Shown here: positions 9,629 through 18,798 of the stretch, one piece after another
Position numbering within the stretch: position 1 is the first letter of the stretch
Layout of the letters: each line of letters starts with the position of its first letter
Assembly: GCA_004172865.1 (NCBI GenBank)
Contig: SEBV01000019.1
Location: 48,480 to 112,479 of the forward strand
Reading direction: 5' to 3'
From: Gammaproteobacteria bacterium
GTDB lineage: Bacteria; Pseudomonadota; Gammaproteobacteria; Pseudomonadales; Cellvibrionaceae
Length of the DNA: 64,000 nucleotides
Position numbers and translations under genes: made by a program
Notes under the pieces: generated by a model
What the model saw: the letters and a program-made list of their open reading frames with translations, nothing else
What the model was told of the DNA's origin: nothing
Databases searched by the model: none

Positions 9629-9805
9629 TTATTTGCTGGTGGATTCTGGTTTGGTTTCGGGTGCGGCCGCAGGTGCTGGCGTAGCTGCAGGCTTGGGCGC
9701 TTCCGCTTTAGGCTTTGCAGGTTGGGGTAAATAGAGTGGGCCTTTTTGACCGCAGCCAGCTAGCACCAGCACAAAAGCTGCGCAAAATAGCGACAATTTT
9801 TTCAT
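9629..9805 (-). CDS. lptM: LptM (YifL-type) small lipoprotein
   Basis: About 58 residues. The lipoprotein signal ends in LVLAGC and is followed at once by GQKGPLYLP, the hallmark of the LptM/YifL family, then an Ala/Pro/Lys-rich tail. LptM assists maturation of the LPS export translocon LptDE in E. coli. The ATG at 9805 is preceded by AGGTGA at good spacing; the frame also has an earlier GTG at 9814. First gene of the lysA-dapF operon, a widespread arrangement. Confidence 0.9.
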   Translation of the reverse strand: MKKLSLFCAAFVLVLAGCGQKGPLYLPQPAKPKAEAPKPAATPAPAAAPETKPESTSK

Positions 9806-9853
9806 GAAAATCACCTTTCCAATCCTGCCAATGCAGGAACTTAAACGACCGGC

Positions 9854-9859
9854 AGTATA
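9854..9859 (-). promoter_or_regulatory. Possible -10 element of the lptM-lysA operon
   Basis: TATACT on the minus strand, about 50 bases before the lptM start. No convincing -35 at the right spacing, so this is tentative. Confidence 0.3.
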
Positions 9860-9930
9860 ACCTCAATCGCGAAAGGCGGCTATGAAGTGCGCAGGTAAAA
9901 GCCTGCGCGCTCTGGCAATTTAATAGCGGA

Positions 9931-11130
9931 TTATTGGACGAGTTCCGGTGCCTGGCGCACCTGACGATATTCGGAAGGTGTTTGTCCGACGATTTTTTTG
10001 AAGAAGGTATTGAAAACAGATTTGCTGTTAAAACCAACCTCCAAATAAATATCGGTAATGGTTTTATCTTTATTGGCAGGATCGATAAGAATTTTTTTCG
10101 CTTCCTCAATACGATAATTATTGATGAATTCGTAAAAATTATTATTGAAATGGCGATTGATAATCATAGATAAATCGCGCGCTGGAATTGTTAATTTTTC
10201 GGCAAGCACGTCGAGCGTAATGTCTGCCATCAAATAAGGTTTATCGCGGCGCATAAGGCTATCAATTCTCTCCGCGAATTCTGGATTGAGTAATTTTTCC
10301 TGCGCGGGTTTTTTAGCTTGCTCGGGCTCTTTTTTCTGACGCACGGCTTCGAAATTTGCAAAGTAGCGCATACTGGTAAATACGAGCATGCACACCAACA
10401 CAAAGGTCACGTAGTAACCGCTTAAACCAACAAACTCAAAGAATCGTAAATTGTAATGTTGGAAATCAAAATGCACGGCTACGCCGACAAATTTCGCAAA
10501 GCTTAAAAATGCTTCCATGATAGTGACTGCTAAAAAGCCATCTACCAAGAGTTTTAACCAAAAGACATCGACTTTTTCGATATTGGAATGCGTAGCTTTA
10601 AGCAAATCTTTATATTTTAAAATTAATCTAAAACACGCAACGCAATAAACCACGCGCAGAATTTTACATAGGAAATCTGACGTTATGTAATGCGCGCTGT
10701 AGACAAATATTTCCTGATTAATCCATATCAAGCGTTGCGCCAACGGAAACCTGAAAAAAGTCAGCGTCATAAAAATCGCGAACAAAGTGATAGGAATTAA
10801 ATGGTAGTAGTCTTTGCGGCGAAGATGGAAGTCGCGAAAAATTAATGACTTCACGTAAAAATAAAGTAAGGCGGCGTCGATGTAATAAGCGAAGCTGCCA
10901 ACGAAATAAATTTGCGGAAAATTATCGCGCACTGTGTGTTTAAATTCCGCGCCCCACATCATTAACTCGTGCAGCGGAATTAAGGCGTGCGTAAGCAAAA
11001 ATGCGGCTAAAAAATAATTGCTGATATTTTTGGGCGGATTGGTTACGACCAGCAATATGGAAAACAATACGCACAGCATGGACGTCATTAATAAAATAAC
11101 ATCGTGGAAATTGAATACGACCTGGTTCAT
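9931..11130 (-). CDS. Membrane-bound AraC-type regulator
   Basis: 399 residues. The first 250 or so hold about seven hydrophobic segments (LLMTSMLCVLFSILLVV, YFLAAFLLTHALIPL and others). The last 105 are an AraC-type double helix-turn-helix (DLSMIINRHFNNNFYEFINNYRIEEA, then ITDIYLEVGFNSKSVFNTFFKKIVGQTPSEYR). Such proteins combine a membrane sensor with a DNA-binding domain and often control nearby carbohydrate genes. It is divergent from the CE12 esterase with a 304-base gap, so that gene is a possible target; this is inference. AGGTGAGAG precedes the start. Confidence 0.88.
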   Translation of the reverse strand: MNQVVFNFHDVILLMTSMLCVLFSILLVVTNPPKNISNYFLAAFLLTHALIPLHELMMWGAEFKHTVRDNFPQIYFVGSFAYYIDAALLYFYVKSLIFRDFHLRRKDYYHLIPITLFAIFMTLTFFRFPLAQRLIWINQEIFVYSAHYITSDFLCKILRVVYCVACFRLILKYKDLLKATHSNIEKVDVFWLKLLVDGFLAVTIMEAFLSFAKFVGVAVHFDFQHYNLRFFEFVGLSGYYVTFVLVCMLVFTSMRYFANFEAVRQKKEPEQAKKPAQEKLLNPEFAERIDSLMRRDKPYLMADITLDVLAEKLTIPARDLSMIINRHFNNNFYEFINNYRIEEAKKILIDPANKDKTITDIYLEVGFNSKSVFNTFFKKIVGQTPSEYRQVRQAPELVQ

Positions 11131-11434
11131 TGCGCTCTCACCTGTTTCAGGTTCAGAAGTTCTACCCTTTGATTGGTTTTTTTAGGGGGCGGGCGAATTC
11201 TGATTTTATAGTTATGCGTATCTAGTAGTCATCCTGACCTTTAAATCGCTTATTTTGTTGGCACATTATGGCAAAAAATCTGATCATCATGCAGAAAATT
11301 ACACTATTAACAAATAAGGTTTGCTATGGTGCTCGACATTAACAATCCGCCAGGCTCCAACACTAAAAAAGGCGGATGTTAACCGGTCAATACGCTTGCA
11401 TTTTTATCCTTTAATCAGTCTTTAAGGTAAGCTT
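11131..11434. other. Divergent promoter region, membrane AraC regulator / CE12 esterase
   Basis: 304 bases without a gene. It must contain both promoters. I see no clear operator palindrome or -35/-10 pair that I would defend. Confidence 0.4.
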
Positions 11435-12238
11435 ATGACTTTCAATTTCGTTCGCCATTTTTTTGTGTGCGCTTTTAGTTTGTTCGCACTCGCTGGCTGT
11501 AGCCAGCTTCCGCAAAACCATACTACCCATCTTTATATTGCCTCAGATTCCACTGCAACCGATTACGCACAGGAAGAGGATTATCAAACCAAACGTTATC
11601 CACAAACGGGTTGGGGTCAGGTGTTTCAACCTTTATTTACGCCGGAATCGTTAAAGCGTTTGTCAGCATTACACGTCGGCAACAAAGTGATTGTGGATGA
11701 CAAAGCCAAAGGCGGGCGCAGTACTCGTAGCTTTTTTGAGGAAGGTCGCTGGCGTGAAATTTACGAAGCCTTGCAACCGGGCGATTTGGTATTGATTCAA
11801 TTCGGCCACAACGATCAATCCAAAGACAAAGTTGACCGCTACACCCCCATCGACGGTTACAAACAATATTTGCGTTTATACATTGAACAAGTTCGTGCGA
11901 AAAAAGCGCGGCCAATTTTGATCACATCCGTTAACCGCAATTACCCTTGGCTGGATGGCAAGCTGCAAAACAGCCACGGCGATTACCCGCAGGCGGTGAA
12001 AGATATTGGCAAAGAATTCAACGTAGATGTAATCGACCTGACGCAGTTGTCCATCGATCATTTCACTGCAAAAGGTGAAGCCTACGTGACTGAAAAATAT
12101 TTTATGAATTTGCCGGAAGGAAAATTTGAAGGCTATCCAAAAGGCCAAAAAGACAATACCCATTTCCAACCGGAAGGTGCGCAGGCGGTGGCGAAGCTGG
12201 TGTTTGAGGCGCTGACGAAACTGCCCGCTAAACCTTAA
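11435..12238 (+). CDS. CE12-type rhamnogalacturonan acetylesterase (SGNH hydrolase), lipoprotein
   Basis: 267 residues. A lipoprotein signal ends at Cys22 (FALAGC). The SGNH blocks are in order: Ser39 in IASDST (block I), Gly in GGRSTRSF at 93-94 (block II), GHND at 124-127 (block III), and Asp240/His243 in DNTHFQPEG (block V). The GGRST and GHNDQ forms are typical of rhamnogalacturonan acetylesterases (CE12), which remove acetyl groups from pectin backbone. The lipid anchor suggests action at the cell surface or in the periplasm. The 3' end overlaps the convergent SDR gene by 11 bases. Confidence 0.87.
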   Translation: MTFNFVRHFFVCAFSLFALAGCSQLPQNHTTHLYIASDSTATDYAQEEDYQTKRYPQTGWGQVFQPLFTPESLKRLSALHVGNKVIVDDKAKGGRSTRSFFEEGRWREIYEALQPGDLVLIQFGHNDQSKDKVDRYTPIDGYKQYLRLYIEQVRAKKARPILITSVNRNYPWLDGKLQNSHGDYPQAVKDIGKEFNVDVIDLTQLSIDHFTAKGEAYVTEKYFMNLPEGKFEGYPKGQKDNTHFQPEGAQAVAKLVFEALTKLPAKP

Positions 12239-13103
12239 GCTCGGCCGACACCGCCGCGTAACCTTCGCGGTAGGTCGGATAGGTAAATTCAAAACCGGAA
12301 TCCAACAGGCGCTGATTACTGCAGCGCTTGTTGCCCCGCTCATTAACGGCATCACTCGATAAAAACTCTTTCACTCCCATCTGTTCTGCAATCCAGGTAA
12401 CGACTTCCAGCATGGGTGTGGGCGCGCTATCGGTCGCCAGATAAACCGGAGCCAGTGATTGGCCTTTACGGTCTGCTTCGATGAGATGCGCAAGGCTGCG
12501 CGCGCAGTCATCAGCGTGGATACGATTGGTGATGTGAGGACTTGCCGACGCTTTAGATTGACGAACTTGCTCAATCAATCGGTTGCGATTTGGGCCATAA
12601 ATTCCGCTAAAACGGACTATCGTGTTGTTAAAACCACTTTTTTGAATGATCGCCTCTGCTTCCAACAATCGTTTTCCGCTAAAGCCTTCTGGATCAGTTG
12701 CAGAATTTTCGTCTACCCAACTTCCATCCACTTGACCGTAAACTGCAGAGCTTGAGATGAAAATGATTAATCTTGGTTTAAGCTCTTGTGCACCTAAGCT
12801 ATCTATCAAAAGTTGCGACGTTTGAACGTAAGCTTTCTGGTAACCCGCATCGCTACGTTCACTTGGCGTCATGCTGATGACAATTACCGCAAAACTCTGC
12901 TTTAGAATTTGATCAAGCTGATTTGCATCTGTGACATCGCAAGTTTGATAGCGAAGAAATTCAGCATCGGCAGGCGGATTACGGCGCAAACCTGTGACGT
13001 TGTAAAATTCGTAAGGCAGAGATTTGGCCAAACGCTGACCTATATCACCGCATCCAACTATTAAAACTTGTTCTTTTGATAGAGACTGACTATTCATTGC
13101 CAT
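12228..13103 (-). CDS. NAD(P)-dependent epimerase/dehydratase, YeeZ-like SDR
   Basis: 291 residues with a Rossmann opening VLIVGCGDIGQRLA (nucleotide-binding GxGxxG) and SDR signatures SSSAVYG and GIYGPNR. The overall pattern resembles E. coli YeeZ, an atypical SDR of unknown substrate. The usual YxxxK catalytic pair is not clear: Tyr is followed by GQVDG. It is convergent with, and overlaps by 11 bases, the CE12 gene. Two ATGs (13103 and 13097) are possible starts. Confidence 0.85.
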   Translation of the reverse strand: MAMNSQSLSKEQVLIVGCGDIGQRLAKSLPYEFYNVTGLRRNPPADAEFLRYQTCDVTDANQLDQILKQSFAVIVISMTPSERSDAGYQKAYVQTSQLLIDSLGAQELKPRLIIFISSSAVYGQVDGSWVDENSATDPEGFSGKRLLEAEAIIQKSGFNNTIVRFSGIYGPNRNRLIEQVRQSKASASPHITNRIHADDCARSLAHLIEADRKGQSLAPVYLATDSAPTPMLEVVTWIAEQMGVKEFLSSDAVNERGNKRCSNQRLLDSGFEFTYPTYREGYAAVSAELKV

Positions 13104-13150
13104 CTAAATGGTTTACCTTTTGGTCATCTGATTTTCAAATTTAACAGGGA

Positions 13151-13223
13151 ATCGGCATCCCCGCAGGGGATCCAGTGACTTTGCTTTTGATTGTAAGGCC
13201 GCTGGATCCCTGCGGGATGACGA
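13151..13223. repeat. Dispersed inverted repeat, copy 1
   Basis: Arms CATCCCCGCAGGGGATCCAG (13156-13175) and CTGGATCCCTGCGGGATG (13202-13219) pair with few mismatches around a 26-base loop. The outer flank GGGAATCGGCATCC resembles the outer arms of the copies at 28252 and 41132. It lies between the divergent SDR gene and oxyR. Confidence 0.75.
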
Positions 13224-13283
13224 CCCCCTTAAAGATTAGGGTTGTAGATAGCTGCAACTTTATGCCAATTACGGGAGCACAAA

Positions 13284-14192
13284 ATGACCCTTACCGAACT
13301 CCGTTACATAGTCACTCTCGCACAAGAGCAACATTTCGGCCGCGCGGCGGATCGCTGCTACGTAAGCCAGCCGACGCTCAGTATCGCCGTAAAAAAACTG
13401 GAAGATGAACTCGGCGTAGCGCTCTTCGAACGCACCAAATCCCGCGTTCACCCCACACCGCTGGGTGAGCAAATCGTCAAGCAAGCGAATCTGGTTCTGG
13501 AGCAAACCGCCACCATCAAAGACATGGCGGACGCCGGTAAAGACCAACTCAGCAGCCCGCTCTCTGTGGGTGCGATTTTTACTATCGGGCCTTATTTGCT
13601 GCCGCAGTTTATCCCTCATTTACAAAAACTGGCGAACAAAATGCCGCTTTATGTTGAGGATGGCTACACCCACACCCTGCGGAAAAAACTGCGCAATGGT
13701 GAATTGGATGTGATTATTGTCGCCCTTCCATTTAACGAGCCAGACGTGGTGACGCAAGCGCTTTACGATGAACCTTTCGTTGTTTTGATGCCATACAACC
13801 ATCCGCTTGCCGATAAAGCTGAAATTGATCCCAATGAAATCAGTAGCCAGCAATTATTGTTGCTAGGCGAAGGTCACTGCTTCCGCGATCAGGTGTTAAC
13901 AACTTGTCCAAACATCCACCAAACCGAAGAAACCAACTCCAATGTCCGCACCGCCGCTGAAGGCAGCAGCTTGGAAACCTTGCGTCATATGGTCGCTTCA
14001 GGCTTGGGAATCACCATACTTCCTCAATCCGCAGCGAGCAGCAGTATTTACAGTTCAGACTTACTAGTGACTCGTCCCTTCAAAGAGCCCATCCCCACCC
14101 GAACAGTTGCCTTAGCATGGCGCGCCAGTTTTCCTCGTCATAAAGCGATAGATGCGTTAAGAAAATCCATTCAAATGGCTCGTGCTACGTAA
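13284..14192 (+). CDS. oxyR: Hydrogen-peroxide-sensing regulator OxyR
   Basis: 302 residues, LysR family. The winged helix-turn-helix fills residues 1-60 (TELRYIVTLAQEQHFGRAA, SQPTLSIAVKKLE). The redox cysteines are Cys199 and Cys208 in GHCFRDQVLTTC, at the same numbers as in E. coli OxyR, so this is OxyR rather than a generic LysR protein. It activates antioxidant genes when the cysteines form a disulfide. In pseudomonads oxyR runs directly into recG; here two other genes lie between them and a hairpin ends oxyR. Confidence 0.96.
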   Translation: MTLTELRYIVTLAQEQHFGRAADRCYVSQPTLSIAVKKLEDELGVALFERTKSRVHPTPLGEQIVKQANLVLEQTATIKDMADAGKDQLSSPLSVGAIFTIGPYLLPQFIPHLQKLANKMPLYVEDGYTHTLRKKLRNGELDVIIVALPFNEPDVVTQALYDEPFVVLMPYNHPLADKAEIDPNEISSQQLLLLGEGHCFRDQVLTTCPNIHQTEETNSNVRTAAEGSSLETLRHMVASGLGITILPQSAASSSIYSSDLLVTRPFKEPIPTRTVALAWRASFPRHKAIDALRKSIQMARAT

Positions 14193-14211
14193 CAATTATT
14201 TAACAGAATCA

Positions 14212-14246
14212 GGTGATAATTTCATTATCGCCTTATAACTTTTTTC
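14212..14246 (+). terminator. Terminator after oxyR
   Basis: GGTGATAAT (14212-14220), loop TTC, ATTATCGCC (14224-14232), one G-U pair, then a T-rich run. It would separate oxyR from the acyltransferase gene. Confidence 0.6.
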
Positions 14247-14348
14247 CGGCTATATCGTAAAAAATTTATTGGCATTTCTCTTGCAAACAAGATTTCATGC
14301 GCGCGAAATTAAATATGCCATTTTTATGATGTCGCAAGGAGAAGTAAG

Positions 14349-15455
14349 ATGAAAAGATTAGAATTGTTGGATTACGGGAGATTTTTGGCTGCACTGTTTG
14401 TGATTGCATACCACTATTTATTTAACGGTATCGCTAACGGAAAAGTCTCATCCGTTACACATTTTTCGGGTGTGGTTGATGTTGCGAAATATGGATACCT
14501 TGGCGTAGAATTTTTCTTCATGATTAGCGGCTATGTAATTTTTTTCACCGCTAATAATAAATCTGCAGGGCAATTTCTCACCTCACGCGCCATTCGATTA
14601 TTTCCCGCATTTTGGGCCGCCGTAATCTTCACCTCATGTGTTGCGTATTTTTGGGGTGGCGATAAAATGTCAGTCAGCTTATTGCAAAGCATTGCAAATC
14701 TCAGCATGTTTCCAGGGATATTTGGCTATTCATTTGTGGATGGTGTTTACTGGACGCTAGCTTATGAATGGAAATTTTATTTACTTGTGTTTGTAATACT
14801 TGTATTAGGGTTTCAATCAAAATTACGCTTGTTTTTTACGCTGTGGCCATTCGGCATTTTATTAGCAGGCTTAATAACTGATTATAAATTACCTTATCTA
14901 AGCAATTACTACAGTTACTTTGCGGCAGGTGCTTTGTTTGCAATGCGCAAGGATAATAAAACTATAGCGTCGCTTATCTCTTTATCTATTTGCCTTTATT
15001 TGTGCATAAAATTTTCGCTTGGACAAATCGTGCTGCATTCAACGCCTGATGTTGAATATTCAAAAATCGTTGTTGCAAGTTTAATTATCCTGCTGTTTTT
15101 ATTTTTTATTTTCCTAAACTCCAACGCGGGATCTTCATTAAAATTGTCTGGCTCCAAACTTGCTGGCGGCCTCACCTATCCGATCTATCTTGTTCATGCG
15201 CATTTTGGTTACATGGTTCTGTCGAAATTTGCTAACGATGAAAATAAAATACAAATTTATTGCATAACATTAATAACCGTACTCGTTGTTGCTTACTTTA
15301 TACACACACTGATTGAGCAAGGTCTGGCTAAAGTATGGAAACCGTTATTCAGCCAATCGATTGGCAGATTTGGGGATTTTTTCCAGCAAAAAGTATCGTC
15401 AATTTATACTTTACTGATTGCAGCACGCTCAAAAAATCGCACTGAACCCTATTGA
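14349..15455 (+). CDS. Acyltransferase family 3 membrane protein (OafA/YrhL type)
   Basis: 368 residues with about ten hydrophobic segments. The N-terminus RLELLDYGRFLAALFVIAYHY has the conserved Arg and the active-site-type His of the acyltransferase-3 family, and VEFFFMISGYV follows as expected. These proteins O-acylate surface polysaccharides or similar sugars. The substrate is unknown; no polysaccharide locus is adjacent. AAGGAG precedes the ATG. The composition is more AT-rich than oxyR and recG, so the gene may be a later arrival between them. Confidence 0.88.
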   Translation: MKRLELLDYGRFLAALFVIAYHYLFNGIANGKVSSVTHFSGVVDVAKYGYLGVEFFFMISGYVIFFTANNKSAGQFLTSRAIRLFPAFWAAVIFTSCVAYFWGGDKMSVSLLQSIANLSMFPGIFGYSFVDGVYWTLAYEWKFYLLVFVILVLGFQSKLRLFFTLWPFGILLAGLITDYKLPYLSNYYSYFAAGALFAMRKDNKTIASLISLSICLYLCIKFSLGQIVLHSTPDVEYSKIVVASLIILLFLFFIFLNSNAGSSLKLSGSKLAGGLTYPIYLVHAHFGYMVLSKFANDENKIQIYCITLITVLVVAYFIHTLIEQGLAKVWKPLFSQSIGRFGDFFQQKVSSIYTLLIAARSKNRTEPY

Positions 15456-15645
15456 TCTTCATACCAAAAAATCTCCCTTCTATACATACACACACCTTAT
15501 CGCTACGCAAAGTTTAGACAAAAGGTGGCGTGAGGCTCGAGCGTTACTATACTTCCTCAAATGTTATGACACGCATCTCGCCTGCGGGCAACTAAATGCA
15601 TAACGAGCGCTAACTGTGATCTCAGGTTCGTAGTTGCACCGAAAA

Positions 15646-15659
15646 AATGCATATGCATT
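15646..15659. promoter_or_regulatory. 14-bp perfect palindrome upstream of the Sel1 gene
   Basis: AATGCATATGCATT, 22 bases before the start of the Sel1-repeat gene. It could be an operator; nothing else identifies its binder. Confidence 0.3.
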
Positions 15660-15680
15660 CAAGAATAACGAGGATTTACG

Positions 15681-16541
15681 ATGTACCAAAAATTGCTGGC
15701 AGTCTTTTTAGTCTGCCTTAGCGCCACAAGCTTCGCAGGATTCAACGAAGCTCAAAGTGCGTTTAAAAAAGGCGACTATCAAGGTGCAGTACAAGAATAC
15801 ATACGCATGGGAAATGCTGGCGATACCAATGCGCAATTAATTTTGGGCGCTCTTTACAGCAAAGGCGGCGCAGTCCCGCGAGATGAAAAAACCGCTATTT
15901 TCTGGCTCGAAAAATCCTCTCTGCAGGGCAACATGTTTGCACAGTACCTGCTAGGACAAGTTTATGAAAACAGCCAATTGCCCAATAATTATCAGCAAGC
16001 ATCCATCTGGTATAAAAAAGCCGCGCAGCAAGGGCAAGCTGATGCTCAGGTTCGCTTAGGGCATTTTTACAGCCAAGGCCTCGGAATAGCACAAAATTAC
16101 AATGAAGCTATTCTCTGGCTCGGTAGAGCCGCATTACAAAACAATGTAAATGCACAGCAACAACTTGGGTTGATGTACTTAAACGGTAAAGGCCTACCTA
16201 AAAGCCCTCAAGTAGCAACCGGCTGGTTTAGCAAAGCAGCGGCGCAAAAAAATGATGCTTCACTCCTACTATTAGCCGATATTTACAAAGACGGAGACGG
16301 GACTGATAAAAAGCCTGTACTGGCTTATGCACTCTACGAACTTGCCGTTATTCACCAAACTGAGCTACAAAAAGAAGCCATAAAAAAACGCGATGGTTTG
16401 GCTAAAACACTAAATTCCCAACAAATTGACGACGCTGAAAAGCTTGCTGAGGAGCTGAATAAACCCAATAATTTTTCAAAAACTTTAACGGCCTACCTGA
16501 AAAGATCAGAACAGCTATTTCGGTTTTTTCCGGACAAATAA
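15681..16541 (+). CDS. Secreted Sel1-repeat protein
   Basis: 286 residues with a signal peptide (about 1-19, ending SFA|GF). It is followed by roughly five Sel1 repeats of about 36 residues (for example AQLILGALYSKGGAVPRDEKTAIFW and AQVRLGHFYSQGLGIAQNYNEAI), each with the alpha-alpha hairpin pattern. Sel1 proteins are scaffolds for protein contacts, often periplasmic. The partner is unknown. A Lys/Asn-rich C-terminus follows the repeats. Confidence 0.9.
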   Translation: MYQKLLAVFLVCLSATSFAGFNEAQSAFKKGDYQGAVQEYIRMGNAGDTNAQLILGALYSKGGAVPRDEKTAIFWLEKSSLQGNMFAQYLLGQVYENSQLPNNYQQASIWYKKAAQQGQADAQVRLGHFYSQGLGIAQNYNEAILWLGRAALQNNVNAQQQLGLMYLNGKGLPKSPQVATGWFSKAAAQKNDASLLLLADIYKDGDGTDKKPVLAYALYELAVIHQTELQKEAIKKRDGLAKTLNSQQIDDAEKLAEELNKPNNFSKTLTAYLKRSEQLFRFFPDK

Positions 16542-16632
16542 TACCTACTAATAACCTGCGATAAACTCCTCTTTCCAAACCCGCATTTTGAATTATGCTG
16601 TGCGCCATCTATAACTTACGATTCCGTCGTCC

Positions 16633-18735
16633 ATGGTTAACTCTGCGATCTCAGCTACCCAAACCCTCGATAAAATCTCAGTCACTGCACTCAAAGGTGT
16701 AGGCGCAAGCCTTGCCGAAAAACTGGCGAAAATCGGTTTGTTTAGCCTGCAAGATATTCTGTTTCACTTGCCGCTTCGCTACATGGACCGAACTCGCGTT
16801 ACGCCCATTGGCGGCTTGCAGCCCAATATCAACGCAGTGATTGAAGGTGAAGTGCGCGCTTGCGATATCGTATTTGGTAAGCGCCGCAGTTTGGTGGTGC
16901 GCATGCAGGACGGCACTGGCGGAATTTCCCTGCGGTTTTATCACTTTAATGCTGCGCAAAAGAATCAGCTGACCAGCGGTACTCGCTTGCGGGTATTCGG
17001 TGAAACCCGTCGCGGTGCCGCCGGGTTGGAAATGTATCACCCCGAATATGACTTACTTAGCGAAGCCAAACCTCTGCCGCTTGAGCAACACCTCACCCCC
17101 ATTTACCCTGCAACCGAAGGTTTAACCCAGCCGCGTTTGCGCACGCTTGCCGCACAGGCGTTAACCTGGTTCGGCACTCACAGCCTGCGTGAACTTTTGC
17201 CGGATGAATTGCGGCAGCAGCTCAACCAAAGCTCGCTCGCAGATGCTCTACGCTACCTGCACCAACCGCCAACCAACGCCAATGTGCATTTGTTGATGGA
17301 AGGTGAACATCCGTTCCAGCAGCGTTTGGCGTTCGAAGAATTACTCGCCCATCATTTAAGCCTGCTGTTGTTGCGTCGCCAAACCCAAGCTGACGGTGCC
17401 AGCCAGCTGTATATCAACACCAAGTTGCAGACGAATTTTCTCGCGCAATTGCCTTTTGAACTCACGAGCGCGCAGGCTCGGGTTTATAAGGAAATTGTTG
17501 CGGATCTGGTCAAACCAGTGCCTATGTTGCGGTTAATTCAGGGCGATGTTGGCTCCGGTAAAACTGTGGTCGCCGCCTTGGCCGCGCTTGCCGCCGTTGC
17601 AAATGGCAAACAAGCCGCGATCATGGCGCCCACGGAAATTCTGGCCGAGCAACATCGCGTTAACTTTGGCAATTGGCTGGAGCCGCTGGATATCAAAATC
17701 GGTTGGCTTACCGGCAAACTCAAAGTGGGCGAACGCCGAACGCAATCTGCCGCAATTGCGAGCGGCGAGGCCCAGGTCGTTATTGGTACTCACGCGTTAT
17801 TTCAGGAATCCGTAGAGTTTGCGGATTTGGGATTAATCATTATCGACGAACAGCATCGATTTGGCGTGCATCAGCGGCTATCGCTCCGAAATAAGGGTAC
17901 TTCTGGCACTTTGCGGCCGCATCAATTAATTATGACTGCCACGCCTATTCCCCGAACCTTGGCAATGAGCGCTTACGCCGATCTGGATTGCTCAATTATC
18001 GATGAATTGCCGCCAGGGCGAACACCGATTACTACCGTGGTGATTAGCGATCAGCGCCGTCCCGAAATTATCGAGCGCGTGCGTTTGGGCTGCGCCGAAG
18101 GTCGGCAAGCTTATTGGGTTTGTACCTTGATCGAAGAATCTGAAGCCTTGGAAGCCCAAGCTGCTCAGGCAACCGCTGAAACCTTGGAGCTCGCGCTACC
18201 ACAAGTGCGAGTCGGGCTGATTCATGGACGCTTAAAAGCCGCGGAGAAAGAGGCGGTGATGGCGGCTTTTAAAGCTAATAAATTAGATTTGTTGGTCGCC
18301 ACTACCGTTATTGAAGTGGGGGTAGATGTACCCAATGCGAGCTTGATGATTATCGAAAACCCCGAACGATTGGGCCTTGCGCAGTTGCATCAATTGCGCG
18401 GCCGTGTTGGCCGTGGCGCTACCGCTAGTCATTGCGTTTTACTTTATGGATCGCCGCTATCCCATAACAGTAAAGAACGATTGCGCGTGATGCGTGAAAG
18501 TAGCGACGGCTTTTATATCGCCGAGCAAGACCTGCAATTGCGCGGCCCCGGCGAGGTTTTGGGCACCCGCCAAACCGGCGATATGCAGTTCAAAATTGCC
18601 GATTTGCAGCGCGATGCCCATCTCCTACCCAGCGTAAAAGCAGGCGCCGAACATTTAATGGCGCACCACTCGACACTTTGTGAAGAAATTATCGCCCGCT
18701 GGCTTGGGAAGAGCCACGTTTACCTGCAAGTTTAG
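16633..18735 (+). CDS. recG: ATP-dependent DNA helicase RecG
   Basis: 700 residues, the normal length. The N-terminal wedge (OB) domain is about 60-160; the helicase core begins with Walker A GDVGSGKT at about 304, DEQH at about 405, ATPIPRT near 438, and the C-terminal helicase domain includes TTVIEVGVDVPNA and QLRGRVGRG. RecG remodels stalled forks and branch-migrates Holliday junctions. In the same gene order as pseudomonads relative to oxyR and the YbaK-HDOD gene. Confidence 0.98.
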   Translation: MVNSAISATQTLDKISVTALKGVGASLAEKLAKIGLFSLQDILFHLPLRYMDRTRVTPIGGLQPNINAVIEGEVRACDIVFGKRRSLVVRMQDGTGGISLRFYHFNAAQKNQLTSGTRLRVFGETRRGAAGLEMYHPEYDLLSEAKPLPLEQHLTPIYPATEGLTQPRLRTLAAQALTWFGTHSLRELLPDELRQQLNQSSLADALRYLHQPPTNANVHLLMEGEHPFQQRLAFEELLAHHLSLLLLRRQTQADGASQLYINTKLQTNFLAQLPFELTSAQARVYKEIVADLVKPVPMLRLIQGDVGSGKTVVAALAALAAVANGKQAAIMAPTEILAEQHRVNFGNWLEPLDIKIGWLTGKLKVGERRTQSAAIASGEAQVVIGTHALFQESVEFADLGLIIIDEQHRFGVHQRLSLRNKGTSGTLRPHQLIMTATPIPRTLAMSAYADLDCSIIDELPPGRTPITTVVISDQRRPEIIERVRLGCAEGRQAYWVCTLIEESEALEAQAAQATAETLELALPQVRVGLIHGRLKAAEKEAVMAAFKANKLDLLVATTVIEVGVDVPNASLMIIENPERLGLAQLHQLRGRVGRGATASHCVLLYGSPLSHNSKERLRVMRESSDGFYIAEQDLQLRGPGEVLGTRQTGDMQFKIADLQRDAHLLPSVKAGAEHLMAHHSTLCEEIIARWLGKSHVYLQV

Positions 18736-18798
18736 AATACTGGTCTATGCTGACAATAAACCCCGTTTATCTCGCTGATACTAACAAAGGAGTAGGCC

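Noticed and set aside
15418..15603. 61-codon frame after the acyltransferase
   Set aside because: Overlaps the real gene end, no start signal, no recognisable protein.
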